DNA of 64,000 nucleotides from Micromonospora alfalfae (GTDB lineage Bacteria > Actinomycetota > Actinomycetes > Mycobacteriales > Micromonosporaceae). The position numbers were made by a program, and so were the translations under genes. Below, piece after piece: positions 43,117 through 51,282 of the stretch; the first letter of the stretch is position 1; every line of letters begins with the position of its first letter. The stretch lies in NCBI RefSeq assembly GCF_022230925.1, contig NZ_JAKKFH010000061.1, positions 1 through 64,000 of the forward strand. Direction: 5' to 3'. The notes beneath the pieces were generated by a model. It was not told the origin of the DNA, did no database searches, and saw nothing but the letters and a program-made list of their open reading frames with translations.

Positions 43117-44553
43117 ATGTCCCGCAACGCCGAATCCACCGCATTCCGGAGCGCCCTTGAGGTGATCCGGGCTGTCGAGCCGCGGGTCGCCGACGCCATC
43201 GGCGCCGAGCTGACCGACCAGCGGGAGTCGCTCAAGCTGATCGCCAGCGAGAACTACGCCTCCCCGGCGACCCTGCTGGCAATGGGCAACTGGTTCAGCG
43301 ACAAGTACGCCGAGGGCACCGTCGGCCGCCGCTTCTACGCCGGCTGCCAGAACGTCGACACCGTCGAGGCGCTCGCCGCCGAGCACGCCCGGGAGCTGTT
43401 CGGCGCCGCGCACGCGTACGTGCAGCCGCACTCGGGCATCGACGCCAACCTGGTCGCCTTCTGGGCGGTGCTGGCCGACCGGGTGGAGTCCCCCGCCCTG
43501 AAGAAGGCCCAGGTCCGCCAGGTCAACGACCTCACCGAAGCCGACTGGTTCGCGCTGCGCCGCGAGCTGGGCAACCAGCGGATGCTCGGCATGTCGCTGG
43601 ACGCCGGCGGCCACCTCACCCACGGTTTCCGGCCGAACATCTCCGGCAAGATGTTCGACCAGCGCAGCTACGGCACCGACCCGACGACCGGCCTGATCGA
43701 CTACGACCGGGTGGCCGAGGCCGCCCGGGAGTTCAAGCCGCTGATCCTGGTGGGCGGCTACTCGGCGTACCCCCGGAAGGTGAACTTCCGGATCCTGCGC
43801 GAGATCGCCGACTCGGTCGGCGCCACCTTCATGGTCGACATGGCGCACTTCGCGGGCCTGGTGGCCGGCAAGGTCTTCACCGGCGACTTCGACCCGGTGC
43901 CGCACGCGCACATCGTCACCACCACCACGCACAAGTCCCTGCGCGGCCCGCGCGGCGGCATGGTGCTCTGCCAGCCGGAGCTGGCCGACCAGGTGGACCG
44001 GGGCTGCCCGATGGTGCTCGGTGGTCCGCTGCCGCACGTGATGGCCGCCAAGGCGGTCGCGCTCGCCGAGGCCCGCCGGCCCGACTTCGCCGACTACGCC
44101 CAGCGGATCGTCGACAACGCGCAGGCGCTCGCCGAGGGGCTGCTGCGCCGGGGCGCGACGCTGGTCACCGGCGGCACCGACAACCACCTGGTGCTGATCG
44201 ACGTGTCCGGCTACGGGCTCACCGGCCGGCAGGCCGAGCAGGCCCTCCTCGACTCGGGCATCGTCACCAACCGCAACTCGGTCCCGCAGGACCCGAACGG
44301 CGCCTGGTACACGTCCGGCATCCGGATCGGCACCCCGGCGCTGACCACCCGGGGCCTGGGCACCGCCGAGATGGATCAGACCGCCGAGCTGATCCACACG
44401 GTGCTGACCCAGACCACCGCCGGCGCCAACGCCGACGGCACCCCGTCGAAGGCGAAGTACAACCTGGACGCCGGCCTGGCCGACAAGGTCGCCGGTCAGG
44501 CCACCGACCTGCTGGCCACGTACCCCCTCTACCCGGGCATCGACCTGAGCTGA
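43117..44553 (+). CDS. glyA: Serine hydroxymethyltransferase
   Basis: 478 residues, PLP enzyme converting serine and tetrahydrofolate to glycine and 5,10-methylene-THF. ESLKLIASENYASPATL, EGTVGRRFYAGCQNVD, VDMAHFAGLVAG and the PLP-Lys motif VTTTTHKSLRGPRGG are present. About 50 residues longer than the commonest bacterial GlyA (~420), owing to insertions such as LADRVESPALKKAQVRQVNDLTEADWFAL (~120-150). That long form occurs in actinobacteria. ATG 43117 with GGAGG. Controlled by the ZTP riboswitch. Confidence 0.96.
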   Translation: MSRNAESTAFRSALEVIRAVEPRVADAIGAELTDQRESLKLIASENYASPATLLAMGNWFSDKYAEGTVGRRFYAGCQNVDTVEALAAEHARELFGAAHAYVQPHSGIDANLVAFWAVLADRVESPALKKAQVRQVNDLTEADWFALRRELGNQRMLGMSLDAGGHLTHGFRPNISGKMFDQRSYGTDPTTGLIDYDRVAEAAREFKPLILVGGYSAYPRKVNFRILREIADSVGATFMVDMAHFAGLVAGKVFTGDFDPVPHAHIVTTTTHKSLRGPRGGMVLCQPELADQVDRGCPMVLGGPLPHVMAAKAVALAEARRPDFADYAQRIVDNAQALAEGLLRRGATLVTGGTDNHLVLIDVSGYGLTGRQAEQALLDSGIVTNRNSVPQDPNGAWYTSGIRIGTPALTTRGLGTAEMDQTAELIHTVLTQTTAGANADGTPSKAKYNLDAGLADKVAGQATDLLATYPLYPGIDLS

Positions 44554-44580
44554 GCGGGTTGCCACTGACGGCACCTGCTC

Positions 44581-44635
44581 GGATAAGCGACATACCTCTG
44601 GTTCACGCTGTGACCCAGAGGTATGTCGCTTATCC
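44581..44635. repeat. AT-richer perfect inverted repeat downstream of glyA
   Basis: 21-bp perfect arms 44581-44601 and 44615-44635 (GGATAAGCGACATACCTCTG... and its complement). The 13-nt spacer pairs further (TCAC/GTGA) after one mismatch, giving a near 26-bp stem. It starts 28 bp past the glyA stop. It has no T-run but could end transcription on both strands, or be a mobile palindromic element. Confidence 0.85.
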
Positions 44636-44664
44636 AGGTGAGTGCCGGGGCGGGCCGATAACCC

Positions 44665-44916
44665 TCAGACGATGGGGCGCTTCAGGTGGTAGCGGTGGAC
44701 CTCGGTGCTGCCCTGGACGTTGTTGACGTCCTCGGCGGCGGAGACCAGCTCCCACCCCTCCCGGCCGGCGCGGTTGAGGTGCGCGATGGCGGTGTCGCCG
44801 TAGGCGGTGATGTCCTTGCGTGACCCGTCCGGCGCGTACCAGACGAACGAGACGTGAAAATTGCGGCCCTGTCCCTGATAGCGGCGGACGAGCAGGGCGT
44901 ACTCCCAGGCAACCAT
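44665..44916 (-). CDS. Small DUF4177-like protein
   Basis: 83 residues: MVAWEYALLVRRY at the start and HLNRAGREGWELVSAAEDVNN near 50 match the WEY...LN..GxEGWELV pattern of DUF4177-type proteins; function unknown. No ribosome site precedes ATG 44916. Instead a -10-like CATAAT ends 7 nt upstream, so the message is probably leaderless. Confidence 0.75.
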   Translation of the reverse strand: MVAWEYALLVRRYQGQGRNFHVSFVWYAPDGSRKDITAYGDTAIAHLNRAGREGWELVSAAEDVNNVQGSTEVHRYHLKRPIV

Positions 44917-44923
44917 GCGGCTT

Positions 44924-44929
44924 ATTATG
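44924..44929 (-). promoter_or_regulatory. Predicted -10 element giving a leaderless mRNA
   Basis: CATAAT on the minus strand, 7 nt from the ATG of the DUF4177-like gene; transcription would begin at or next to the start codon. No good -35 box is visible. Confidence 0.4.
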
Positions 44930-44992
44930 ACCGTCCAACCAGGACGGCGGCAGGCGGGTCGTCGCGCATTGCCATCCGATGAACGCGGTGTG

Positions 44993-46318
44993 TCAACCCG
45001 CCCGGCGAGCCAGCTCGTCGGTGATCAGCGCCGCGAGGCGATCCAGCCCGACGTCGATCTGCTCAGGTGTGACAGCGCTGACCGACAACCGCAACGCACG
45101 TACCGGCGCGGTGTCGTCGTAGAAGTGCGCCATCGGCGTCCACAGCACCCCGTAGTCGCGCCCCGAGCGGTCCAGCAGCGCGTCGTCGACCGGAAACGGC
45201 ACCGTCACCACCACGAAGAACCCGCCGGCCGGCACCGTCCAACGCACCGCGGGCCGGTCCGGCTGATCGGGGAAGCGCCGGGTGAGGCCGGCCACCAGGT
45301 GGCGCAGATTCCGGGTGTACGCGGACCGCTCCCGGGTGTTCGCGGCCACCAGGCTGCATCCGTGCTCCAGCAGCCGGCCTCCGATCACCGCCTGCGCGAT
45401 CGGTGACGTGTTCACAGTGACCATGCTCTTGATCATGGCGAGCTGGTCGGCGAGCGGGCCGACGCGACCGCCCGGGCCGGCCACCCGCTGGTCGGCGACG
45501 ACGTACCCGACCCGCGCGCCGGGGAGCACTGTCTTGGCGAACGAGCCGAGGTAGACGACCCGCCGGCCGGTGTCCAACGCCTTGAGGGTGGGCGGGCGCG
45601 GCCCGTCGTCGCCGTGGAACAGTCCGTACGGGTTGTCCTCCAGCAGCAGCAGATCCTCCTGCGCCGCCAGGTCCAGCAACCGCTGCCGGTGTGCGGTGTC
45701 GATGCTGGCCCCGGAGGGGTTGGCGAAGTCCGGCATCAGGTAGCAGGCGCGCGGCCGCAGCCCCGCAGCCCGGGCTCGGCGTACCTGGGCCGCCAGGTCG
45801 ACCAGGTCGACACCGGCCGACCCACCGGCGACCGGCCACACCGGCAGGTCCACCAGCCGGGCCGCCCCGGTCAGGCCGACGTAGGTCGGGGCGACCGCGA
45901 GCAGCACATCCGCCGGCCCGGCCCGCAACGCCCGCAGCACCAGGAACATGGCCTCCTGGCAGCCGACGGTCACCACCACGTCCTCCGGGTCGACGGTGAT
46001 CCCCTCGTCGACAGCGAGGTTGCGGGCGATCAGGTGGTGCACGATGCCCTTGGTCCGGCCGTACTGCAGCAGCAGCCGCCGGGCCTGCTCGGGTCGGTGC
46101 CCCAGGTCGTCGACGAGGTGCCGGTGGAAGGTGTCCAGGTGCCGGTGCACCGCCGCGAGGTCGAAGAACTCCTCGTACGGCCGGCCAGCCGCGAGGGACA
46201 CCGCCGCCGGGTAACGCTCGGACACCTCGTTGAGGAAGTTCATCGAGGTCAGCGCCGGATCGCCCAGCGCGGGGTGCAGGTCGGCGACGGTCAGGTCGAC
46301 CGGTTCGGCGGCGCTCAC
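44993..46318 (-). CDS. PLP-dependent aminotransferase, HpgT-like
   Basis: 441 residues, fold-type I aminotransferase without the GntR domain of MocR proteins. MNFLNEVSERYPAAVSLAAGRP (~26-47), LLLQYGRTKGIVHHLIARNLAVDEGI, FANPSG (198-203), ED-NPYG (~227-232) and the PLP Lys K262 in LGSFAKTVLPGARVGY. These features resemble HpgT, which makes (hydroxy)phenylglycine from the 2-oxo acid in glycopeptide and CDA biosynthesis. Here the upstream gene is a 2-hydroxy-acid oxidase that would make that oxo acid. GTG 46318, 3 bp after the oxidase stop, with GAGGG upstream. Last gene of the operon. Confidence 0.87.
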   Translation of the reverse strand: MSAAEPVDLTVADLHPALGDPALTSMNFLNEVSERYPAAVSLAAGRPYEEFFDLAAVHRHLDTFHRHLVDDLGHRPEQARRLLLQYGRTKGIVHHLIARNLAVDEGITVDPEDVVVTVGCQEAMFLVLRALRAGPADVLLAVAPTYVGLTGAARLVDLPVWPVAGGSAGVDLVDLAAQVRRARAAGLRPRACYLMPDFANPSGASIDTAHRQRLLDLAAQEDLLLLEDNPYGLFHGDDGPRPPTLKALDTGRRVVYLGSFAKTVLPGARVGYVVADQRVAGPGGRVGPLADQLAMIKSMVTVNTSPIAQAVIGGRLLEHGCSLVAANTRERSAYTRNLRHLVAGLTRRFPDQPDRPAVRWTVPAGGFFVVVTVPFPVDDALLDRSGRDYGVLWTPMAHFYDDTAPVRALRLSVSAVTPEQIDVGLDRLAALITDELARRAG

Positions 46319-46321
46319 CCC

Positions 46322-47425
46322 TCAACCCACCCCGAGGGTGCGCAGCTCGCCGGCCGCCACCACGTCGGCGCAGCCGGCCAGGGTGAGCGCATCGGTCAAC
46401 TCGGCGACGAGCAGTCCCAACGCGTCCCGGGCGGCCGGTTCGCCACCGGCTGCGAGGGCCCACAGCAGCGGCCGGCCGACGAGCACCCCGGCCGCACCCA
46501 ACGCCAGCGCCCGCAGCACGTCGGTGCCGCACCGGATGCCGCTGTCCAGCAGCACCTGGCAGCCGTCCCCGACCGCGTCGACGACCTCCGGCAGCATGGT
46601 GACGCTCGCCGGTGAGCCGTCCAGCTGCCGCCCGCCATGGTTGGAGACGACCACCGCGTCCGCGCCGACCCGTACCGCCTCGGTCGCGTCACGCGGGTCC
46701 AGCAGCCCCTTGACCACCAGCGGCAGGTCGACCTGCTCGCGCAGCCACGCCAGGTCGGCCCAGCGCAGCGCCGGCGCGAACGACGCGGCGGTGTGCGCGG
46801 CGATCGCGGACACCCCGGGGGCACCGGAGTGCGCCAGCGCGTCGCGCCCGCCGGGGAGGTTCGCGGCGATCACCTCGGTCGGCAGCCGGAACGCGTTGCG
46901 CAGGTCCCGTGGACGTCGGCCGAGCACCGGGACATCGACGGTGACCACCAGCGCCCGGCACCCGGCCGCGACGACCCGGTCCAGCAGATCGCGGACGAGC
47001 GCCCGGTCGCGCAGCCAGTAGAGCTGGAACCAGACGTCAGCGCCCGCCCCGGTGACCTGTTCGATGGGGGTGCTGCCCAGCGTGCTGGCCAGGTACGGGA
47101 TCCCGGCCGCGCCGGCCGCCGCCGCCAGACCCAGCTCTCCGTCCGGGTGCACCAAACGCTGGTACGCCATCGGCGCCACCCCGACCGGCATGGCGTACCG
47201 ACGGCCGAGCAGGTGGGTGCCGAGGTCGACGGTGTCCACCCCGCGCAGCACCCGGGGCAGCACCGCGACCCGGTCCAGCGCGCGACGGTTCGCGGTGAGG
47301 GTGACCTCCGACGCGCTGCCGCCGGCCAGGTAGTCCCACACGTCCGGTGGCAGCACCGCCCGGGCCCGCTCGGCGTAGTCGGCGAGCGACACGGCCGGCA
47401 GGTCGGCCACCACCCGCTCACCCAT
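46322..47425 (-). CDS. FMN-dependent alpha-hydroxy-acid oxidase (hydroxymandelate/lactate oxidase family)
   Basis: 367 residues, TIM barrel. WDYLAGGSASE (~30-40), VGVAPMAYQRLVHPDGE, WFQLYWLRDR, VTVDVPVLGRRPRDLRNAF, VVKGLLDPRDA (Lys ~239) and SNHGGRQLDGSPAS with catalytic H263 and R266, then DSGIRCGTDVLRALALGA for FMN phosphate. Hmo, the 4-hydroxymandelate oxidase of the hydroxyphenylglycine pathway, belongs here; mycofactocin- or lactate-linked roles are alternatives. ATG 47425 lies inside the end of the hydrolase gene (8-bp overlap). Confidence 0.9.
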   Translation of the reverse strand: MGERVVADLPAVSLADYAERARAVLPPDVWDYLAGGSASEVTLTANRRALDRVAVLPRVLRGVDTVDLGTHLLGRRYAMPVGVAPMAYQRLVHPDGELGLAAAAGAAGIPYLASTLGSTPIEQVTGAGADVWFQLYWLRDRALVRDLLDRVVAAGCRALVVTVDVPVLGRRPRDLRNAFRLPTEVIAANLPGGRDALAHSGAPGVSAIAAHTAASFAPALRWADLAWLREQVDLPLVVKGLLDPRDATEAVRVGADAVVVSNHGGRQLDGSPASVTMLPEVVDAVGDGCQVLLDSGIRCGTDVLRALALGAAGVLVGRPLLWALAAGGEPAARDALGLLVAELTDALTLAGCADVVAAGELRTLGVG

Positions 47426-48407
47426 CGCCCGACCCCGGGCCCGTCGCCGGCTCGACCAACTCGTCCGCGTCGTCCGGCCGGGACGGCAGCCCGAAGCGCT
47501 CGCGGAGGAACGCCGCAGCGCTCCCCTGTGCCCGCCGTCCGTCGGTGAAGGTTCCCGGCATGGCGAAGAAGCCGTGGATCATGCCCGGGTAGTGCTCCAG
47601 CCGGGCGGACACGCCGGCGTCGCGCAGCCGCTCGGCGTACCGCCGCCCCTCGGCGCACAGGGGATCCAGTTCGGCGGTGATCACCAGCGCCGGCGGCAAC
47701 CCGGACAGGTCGTCGGCGAGCAGCGGCGAGGCCAGCGGATCCCTGGCGTGCGCCGGGTCGGAGAAGTAGTGCGTCCGGTACCAGGCGACCGAACGGCTGT
47801 TGAACAACGTCGGGTCGTCGTCGCCAACGGGCTCGCCGCTCTGGTCGGTGTTCGGGTAGACCAGCAGCTGGGCGGCGAGCGGCGGCCCGTCGCCACGGCT
47901 GAGCAGGGTGACAGCGGCGGCCAGGTTTCCGCCGGCGCTGTCCCCACCCACCGCCAGCCGGGTCGGGTCCACGCCCAACTCGTCGGCATGCCGGGCGATC
48001 CACGAGGTGGCGGCGTGGCAGTCGTGCACCGCCGCCGGGAAGGGGTGCTCCGGGGCGAGACGGTAGCCGACGGTGATCACCTGGCAGGGCACGGCGTTGG
48101 CAAGGCGTCGGCAGATGCCGTCGGCGGTGTCGATGCTGCCGAGCGTCCAGCCGCCGCCGAAGAAGTACAGCACTGTGGGCAGCGGACCCGACCCGGTCGG
48201 CCGGTACACCCGCAGCGGCAGCTCCCCGGCGGGGCCGGGGATCCGCTCGTCGCGTACCTCGGTCACCGGCTCGACCGCGCCGCTGCCGGCGCGGATCGCG
48301 GCCAGGTCCGCGGCGCGCGCCTCGGCGAGGGTCTGCGTGTACAGCGGTGGAGTGCCGGCCGCGGCGCGGGCCGCCCGGTACGCCGCGACCTCCGGGTGCA
48401 GCGCCAT
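47418..48407 (-). CDS. HSL-type alpha/beta hydrolase
   Basis: 329 residues. Catalytic Ser in GGDSAGGNLAAA, Asp in ITAELDPLCAEG and His in GMIHGFFAMPG. The oxyanion motif normally HGGG reads FGGG (VLYFFGGGWTLGS): His is replaced by Phe, rare in this family. Probably an ester hydrolase of the pathway. ATG 48407 has AGGAG 6 nt upstream, overlapping the P450 stop region, so translation is coupled; an in-frame start at 48422 is less likely. Confidence 0.9.
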   Translation of the reverse strand: MALHPEVAAYRAARAAAGTPPLYTQTLAEARAADLAAIRAGSGAVEPVTEVRDERIPGPAGELPLRVYRPTGSGPLPTVLYFFGGGWTLGSIDTADGICRRLANAVPCQVITVGYRLAPEHPFPAAVHDCHAATSWIARHADELGVDPTRLAVGGDSAGGNLAAAVTLLSRGDGPPLAAQLLVYPNTDQSGEPVGDDDPTLFNSRSVAWYRTHYFSDPAHARDPLASPLLADDLSGLPPALVITAELDPLCAEGRRYAERLRDAGVSARLEHYPGMIHGFFAMPGTFTDGRRAQGSAAAFLRERFGLPSRPDDADELVEPATGPGSGDG

Positions 48408-48414
48408 GTCGCTC

Positions 48415-49626
48415 CTATCCACAGGTGCTGACCAGCAGCTTGTCGATACCGCGCAGGAACAGGCTGCCGCTGTACGTCGGCGTCTCGGTGACCGTCAGCG
48501 CGGGGAACCGGGCGAACAGCCGGGGCAGCGCGAGACGTCCCTCCAACCGGGACACCGCAGCGCCGAGGCAGAAGTGCAGGCCCGCCCCGAAGGCCAGCGA
48601 CGCCGGGCCGGGACGGGACGGGTCGAAGGCGTCCGGGGCCGGGAAGCGGGCCGGGTCCCGGTTGGCCGCCCCGATCATGATCAGCACGTTGTCGTCACTG
48701 GCGACCGGCACGCCGTGCAGCACTGTGTCGGCCGGCGCGGCGCGGGCCAGGAAGTGCACCGGGCTGGCCAACCGCAGCACCTCGTCGACGCAGCCCTGCG
48801 CCAGCGTGGCGTCGGTGGGCAGCGCCGCGACGGTCTCCGGGTGGGCCAGCAGCAACGGCAGCCCATTGCTGAACATGTAGACGGTGGTGACGAAGCTGGC
48901 GTTGAACAGCACGACCAGGTTGCTGATCAGCTCGTCCTCGGTCAGCTCCACCTCCCCGGAGTCGAGCGCCTCGACCAAGCCGCTGAGCAGGTCGTCCCCG
49001 GGCGTCCGGCGGCGGTGTGCGAGCAGCTCCCGGTAGAAGGCCCGCAACTCCTGCGCGGCGGTGTTGGCGGCGGCCAGCCGCTGCGGGGTCTTCCCCGCCA
49101 CGTCCAGGAACTCGTCGATCCACTCCACCCGCTCGCGGTACCACGGCAACTCCCCTGCCGGGATGCCGATGAACTCGGCCATCACCAGGGCCGGGATCGG
49201 GTACGCGAAGTCGGCCACGAAGTCGACGACGCCCTCACCGGCGTCCGCCATCCGGTCCAGCAGCTCGTCGACCACCCGCAGGATCACCGGTTCCAGCGCG
49301 CCGAGCCGGCGCGGCGTGAAGGTGCGGGAGAAGACGTGCCGCATCCGGGTGTGATCGGGCGGGTTGACGAACATCATCGAGGTCTGGAAGGTCCGCAGGA
49401 TGTCCTGCTCCTCCCAGCCCGGCGGCGGCTGCTTCGTCCACTCCGGATCGCGCAGCAACCCGTCGACGAGGTCGTAGCCGACCGCGACGGCGGCCACCGT
49501 CCGGTGCTCGGCGCGCGCCGGCACGGCGCTGATCGGGCCGAGCCGGTGCAGGTCCGCGTACCACGGATACGGGTCCTGTCTGCCCGCCTCGCTGTACAGG
49601 CCGGTGAGTATCTCGTCCACGTCCAC
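48415..49626 (-). CDS. Cytochrome P450 with atypical I-helix
   Basis: 403 residues. DPYPWYADLHRLGP, HTRMRHVFSRTFTPRRL (HxxxR haem propionate site), EVLRLASPVHFLAR (ExxR) and the haem loop FGAGLHFCLGAAVSRLEGRLAL with C353. The I-helix oxygen-activation motif reads NASFVTTV where AGxE/D-T-T is usual, so the acid is Val and the Gly is Ser. Start GTG 49626 fixed by GGAGGA 8 nt upstream (a GTG two codons later is possible). First of four coupled genes leading to the aminotransferase. Confidence 0.93.
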   Translation of the reverse strand: MDVDEILTGLYSEAGRQDPYPWYADLHRLGPISAVPARAEHRTVAAVAVGYDLVDGLLRDPEWTKQPPPGWEEQDILRTFQTSMMFVNPPDHTRMRHVFSRTFTPRRLGALEPVILRVVDELLDRMADAGEGVVDFVADFAYPIPALVMAEFIGIPAGELPWYRERVEWIDEFLDVAGKTPQRLAAANTAAQELRAFYRELLAHRRRTPGDDLLSGLVEALDSGEVELTEDELISNLVVLFNASFVTTVYMFSNGLPLLLAHPETVAALPTDATLAQGCVDEVLRLASPVHFLARAAPADTVLHGVPVASDDNVLIMIGAANRDPARFPAPDAFDPSRPGPASLAFGAGLHFCLGAAVSRLEGRLALPRLFARFPALTVTETPTYSGSLFLRGIDKLLVSTCG

Positions 49627-49691
49627 TGCCAACTCCTCCCCAGGATGTCGGTGACCGGGGCGGCGGGGATCACCCGCCGCCCCGGCCCGTG

Positions 49692-51002
49692 TCACAGGTC
49701 GAGCAGCCGCAGCGGCACGGCGTTTGCCAGTGCCTGGTTGCCGGCGTCGTTCGGATGGATGTGGTCCCCCGAGTCGTACGCGGGCAGCAGCTGGCTGGGC
49801 CGTGCCGGGTCGCGCAGCACCCTGTCGAAGTCGAGTAGCCCGTCGAACTCCCGACTGCCGCGCAGGTACGCGTTCACCGCCTGGCGGGTGGCCTCCTTCT
49901 GCGGCGTCCACACGCCCGGCGCGCCGTGCCCCTCGTACGGCGTCAGCGTGGCCACCAGGCTGGTCAGCCCGCGCTGCTGAAGCTGCTGGTTGATCTGGCG
50001 CAGCGTGCCGATGATCGCCTCAGGTGTGTCGTTCGACATCCAGATGTCGTTGATGCCCAGGTGGGTGACGACAGTACGCACCCCGGTCTGGCCGAACACG
50101 TCCTCGTTGAGCCGGGCCGCCGCGTTCGGGCCGAGCTGGTAGTAGCCCGGGTAGTTGCCGTCGCCCGGCTCGGTGCCCTCGTGGTTGAGCCGGTTGCCGG
50201 CCAGGCTCAGGTTGAGCACACCCGGGGTGCGCTTGTCCGGCCGGTCGGCGAGCAGCCGGTCGGAGAGCAGGTCGGGCCAGCGCCGGTTGGCGTTGACCGT
50301 GCTGCCGTTGCCGTCACCGATGGAGTCGCTGAGCACCACCAGCGCGCCGGGGCTGCCCTTGCGCTGCACGTCGACGCCGGAGAGGAAGAACCAGCAGCAG
50401 GTCGGCCGGGTGGTGAACCCGGCGCCCTCGGCCGCCCCGGTCAGATCCCCGGCGCCGATGAAGTTGGCCTGCTGGGACTGCCCGTGGAACGTGGTCGGGC
50501 CGGTAGGCGTCGGGAAGTGCACCGTGACCACCAGGTCGCTGTCGTCCGCGACCGGGAAGGCCAACGGGTCGCTGAGCAGTTCGGCGCCCCGGTTCATTGT
50601 CGCCGTGGTGGCACCGGTGAAGGTCAGCGGGCGCACCGAGGCCGCGTCGATGTCGGAGAGGTCGTCGGGGGTCGCGGTGTTCGGCCGGGCGACTGTGGCG
50701 CGCCCGACAGTGACCGCCTGCTCGCCGTAGAGGTTGCTCAGGCGGACCCGCAGCGCCGGGCCGCCCACCGACACGTGCACGATCATCCGGACGCTCTGGT
50801 CGTTGAGGCCGGTGTTGGTCAACCCGACCGAGTTGCCCCGGGTGACAGCGGTGGCCCAACTGCCCGCCCACTCGGCGCGGTCGGGTCGGCTGGCGGCGGT
50901 GCCGGACGGACCGGCGCTGGCGACGACGGCGGGTGTGCCGGCGACCAACAGCGCGGCCGCAGCGGCGATGACAGGCCATCTCTTCGGGGTTGCCGTTGCC
51001 AT
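49692..51002 (-). CDS. Secreted SGNH/GDSL hydrolase
   Basis: 436 residues. Signal peptide with VIAAAAALLVAGTPAVVASAG; mature start SRPDRAEWAGSWATAVTRGN. A beta-sandwich of ~150 residues precedes the SGNH domain with ALVVLSDSIGDGNGS (nucleophile Ser, block I), HLGINDIWMS (Asn block) and DHIHPNDAGNQALA (Asp/His). Extracytoplasmic esterase acting on polysaccharide acetyl groups or lipids. ATG 51002 with GGAGG. Upstream of the P450 by 65 bp on the same strand; membership in the metabolic operon is uncertain. Confidence 0.9.
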   Translation of the reverse strand: MATATPKRWPVIAAAAALLVAGTPAVVASAGPSGTAASRPDRAEWAGSWATAVTRGNSVGLTNTGLNDQSVRMIVHVSVGGPALRVRLSNLYGEQAVTVGRATVARPNTATPDDLSDIDAASVRPLTFTGATTATMNRGAELLSDPLAFPVADDSDLVVTVHFPTPTGPTTFHGQSQQANFIGAGDLTGAAEGAGFTTRPTCCWFFLSGVDVQRKGSPGALVVLSDSIGDGNGSTVNANRRWPDLLSDRLLADRPDKRTPGVLNLSLAGNRLNHEGTEPGDGNYPGYYQLGPNAAARLNEDVFGQTGVRTVVTHLGINDIWMSNDTPEAIIGTLRQINQQLQQRGLTSLVATLTPYEGHGAPGVWTPQKEATRQAVNAYLRGSREFDGLLDFDRVLRDPARPSQLLPAYDSGDHIHPNDAGNQALANAVPLRLLDL

Positions 51003-51282
51003 GGAACCTCCATCGTGTGGCAGCCCAGGGCCGTCCGCTGACGGCGCCCGCCTGGACGATGGTCCAGAAACCTAGCCGCCGCCGCTGACGGGCGTCAATC
51101 GACCTGATCGACGCCATCAAATGTCCGGCGGGCTGCCCGGACCGCCCGTCGGCACGGTTCCGACCAGCCGTTTCCCGCCTAGGCTTCCAGGCGGCGGCGG
51201 TGCGGTCGCCCAAGCGCGCCACCGTCGCGTCGTCACCGGGAGCTGCCCGGGGACCGCCGCTTTCTCGGATGGGGGCTGCCGG

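Noticed and set aside
42052..44574. Very long open frame (~840 codons) on the minus strand covering glyA
   Set aside because: Its first 572 codons are antisense to glyA and low-complexity Arg/Gly/Val; only the SDR part from 42858 downward is real. Such shadows are expected at this GC content.
44993..47425. Complete hydroxyphenylglycine pathway
   Set aside because: Hydroxymandelate synthase and prephenate-derived precursor genes are missing, so only the last two steps are represented by family; product identity is not claimed.
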